Origin: Salinicola tamaricis | GTDB taxonomy: Bacteria > Pseudomonadota > Gammaproteobacteria > Pseudomonadales > Halomonadaceae | Direction: 5' to 3' | Length of the DNA stretch: 64,000 nucleotides | NCBI RefSeq assembly: GCF_003006155.1 | Contig: NZ_CP023559.1 | Location: 2,170,001-2,234,000 of the forward strand | Part shown: piece by piece, positions 63,234 to 64,000 of the stretch | Position numbering within the stretch: position 1 is the stretch's first letter | Layout: each line of letters starts with the position of its first letter | Notes under the pieces: model-generated | What the model saw: only the letters and a program-made list of their open reading frames with translations | Databases searched by the model: none | Told to the model about the DNA's origin: nothing | Made by a program: the position numbers and the translations under genes

Positions 63234-64000
63234 TCAGCCACCCATCAGCGGGTCGCCGATATGGAACACGTAGAAGGCGAGCAGGCCGACGATGCCCGCG
63301 AACAGGCAGTAGTAGAGCGTCGGCAGGATCGTCTTGCGCAGCGTGGTGCCCTCGCGTCCGAGCAGACCCACGGTGGCCGAGGCCGCGACCACGTTGTGAA
63401 TGGCGATCATGTTGCCGGCTGCCGCGCCCACCGCCTGCAGCGCCACCATCATTGCGGTGGAGACGCTGAGCGCCTCGGCCACGTTGAACTGGAACGCCGA
63501 TAGCATCAGGTTGGAGACGGTGTTGGAGCCGGCAATGAAGGCGCCCAGCGCGCCTACCGCGGGGGCGAACAGCGGATAGACGTGGCCCACACCGTCGGCC
63601 ACCAGCTGGGCCATCGCCACCGGCATCGAGACCAGATCGGACTCGTTGACGCCGGAGTTGATCAGGATGCGCACCATGGGGATGGTGAACAGCAGCACGA
63701 AGCCGGCGCCGAGGAGGGTCTTCGAGGATTCGGCGAACGCCGCCTTGACCTGGCTGGCGCGCATCTGGTGCAGGAAGATAGTGCAGATCACCGCGATCAG
63801 GATGATGCCGCCGGGCAGATAGAGCCACTCCACGCTGCCGGAGACGCCTGTTCGCCGAGGATGTTGCTCCAGCCGGTGCTGACCGAAGAGAGCGCCGACT
63901 TGACCGCCGGCACGGTGCGCGAGATCACCAGCAGTACGGCGACGATCACATAGGGCATCCGCCGCGCAGGGTCGACATCGGGGCGCGCCCGGCGACGTCC
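63234..64000 (-). CDS. Lactate/glycolate permease (LctP/GlcA family), 5' end outside window, frameshifted as read
   Basis: The C-terminal half of a lactate permease-family transporter. Hydrophobic segments alternate with family motifs: ESSKTLLGAGFVLLFTIPMV, APAVGALGAFIAGSNTVSNL, MMVALQAVGAAAGNMIAIHN and VVAASATVGLLGREG. A frameshift near 63848 separates it from the preceding part (MPYVIVAVLLVISRTVPAV). It lies directly upstream of glcD on the same strand, so GlcA-like glycolate uptake is the likely function, though lactate cannot be excluded by sequence. Confidence 0.82.
   Translation of the reverse strand, partial: TSPGAPRCRPCAADALCDRRRTAGDLAHRAGGQVGALFGQHRLEQHPRRTGVSGSVEWLYLPGGIILIAVICTIFLHQMRASQVKAAFAESSKTLLGAGFVLLFTIPMVRILINSGVNESDLVSMPVAMAQLVADGVGHVYPLFAPAVGALGAFIAGSNTVSNLMLSAFQFNVAEALSVSTAMMVALQAVGAAAGNMIAIHNVVAASATVGLLGREGTTLRKTILPTLYYCLFAGIVGLLAFYVFHIGDPLMGG

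Overview
The window reads as a chromosomal segment of a high-GC gammaproteobacterium. Gene content and protein style fit the Halomonadaceae (Halomonas, Salinicola or Chromohalobacter relatives): polar amino-acid uptake with AstE-type enzymes, a betaine/carnitine-type binding protein beside a gamma-butyrobetaine hydroxylase, an NhaC antiporter, a glycolate oxidase operon with its permease, and many LysR-type regulators. The assignment rests on family recognition only. I saw no rRNA, tRNA, insertion sequence, phage or CRISPR array.

Layout. 1-6.3 kb: end of a MetE-like gene, a small exported protein, a phosphoesterase, a PQQ-type sugar dehydrogenase whose leader carries four 24-bp tandem repeats, an AbrB-type membrane protein and a glutamine amidotransferase. 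6.3-12.9 kb (minus): an arginine/ornithine-type ABC transporter (ATPase, two permeases, two binding proteins) interleaved with two succinylglutamate desuccinylase/aspartoacylase family genes. 13-15.6 kb: exported SMP-30-like lactonase, lipocalin, hemerythrin. 16.2-21.4 kb (plus): a likely operon of a small PstS-like periplasmic protein, an outer-membrane barrel, a CACHE/PAS/GGDEF/EAL protein and a LuxI-fold acyltransferase of the exosortase-associated type. 21.6-34.9 kb: metabolic genes, often paired with divergent regulators (tartrate dehydrogenase/LysR, gamma-butyrobetaine hydroxylase/LysR, threonine aldolase, MBL hydrolase/LysR, alpha/beta hydrolase/LysR, quinone reductase/HxlR). 35-40.6 kb: housekeeping and hypotheticals (YciI, two paralogous small proteins flanking a CbiX-like gene, MTHFR, MtfA, GNAT-nitrilase). 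40.9-44.1 kb (plus): a second copy of the periplasmic protein/barrel/cyclase trio in a different order. 44-54.2 kb: flavin reductase, YeaQ-like protein, dienelactone hydrolase, an nhaC-aminotransferase-gntR operon, GST, and a citryl-CoA lyase/CoA transferase/IclR/TctC carboxylate cluster. 54.6-55.7 kb: RluF-like pseudouridine synthase with a repetitive basic tail. 55.7-58.3 kb: a less GC-rich segment with a decayed AraC regulator and an MFS exporter, lying between a fragment of a glcG paralogue and the intact glcG. 58.6-64 kb (minus): glcDEFG and the end of a lactate/glycolate permease.

Nearly half of the genes are interrupted by single-base frameshifts at homopolymer or GC-rich runs, several as compensating pairs inside well-conserved genes. 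Sequencing error is the simplest explanation, so frameshifted genes are annotated over their full extent and should not be taken as dead. The most interesting system is the pair of trios joining a PstS-like small periplasmic protein, an outer-membrane barrel and a membrane diguanylate cyclase. It has the same three-compartment logic as YfiB-YfiR-YfiN but uses different protein families, and one copy is coupled to a LuxI-fold acyltransferase.
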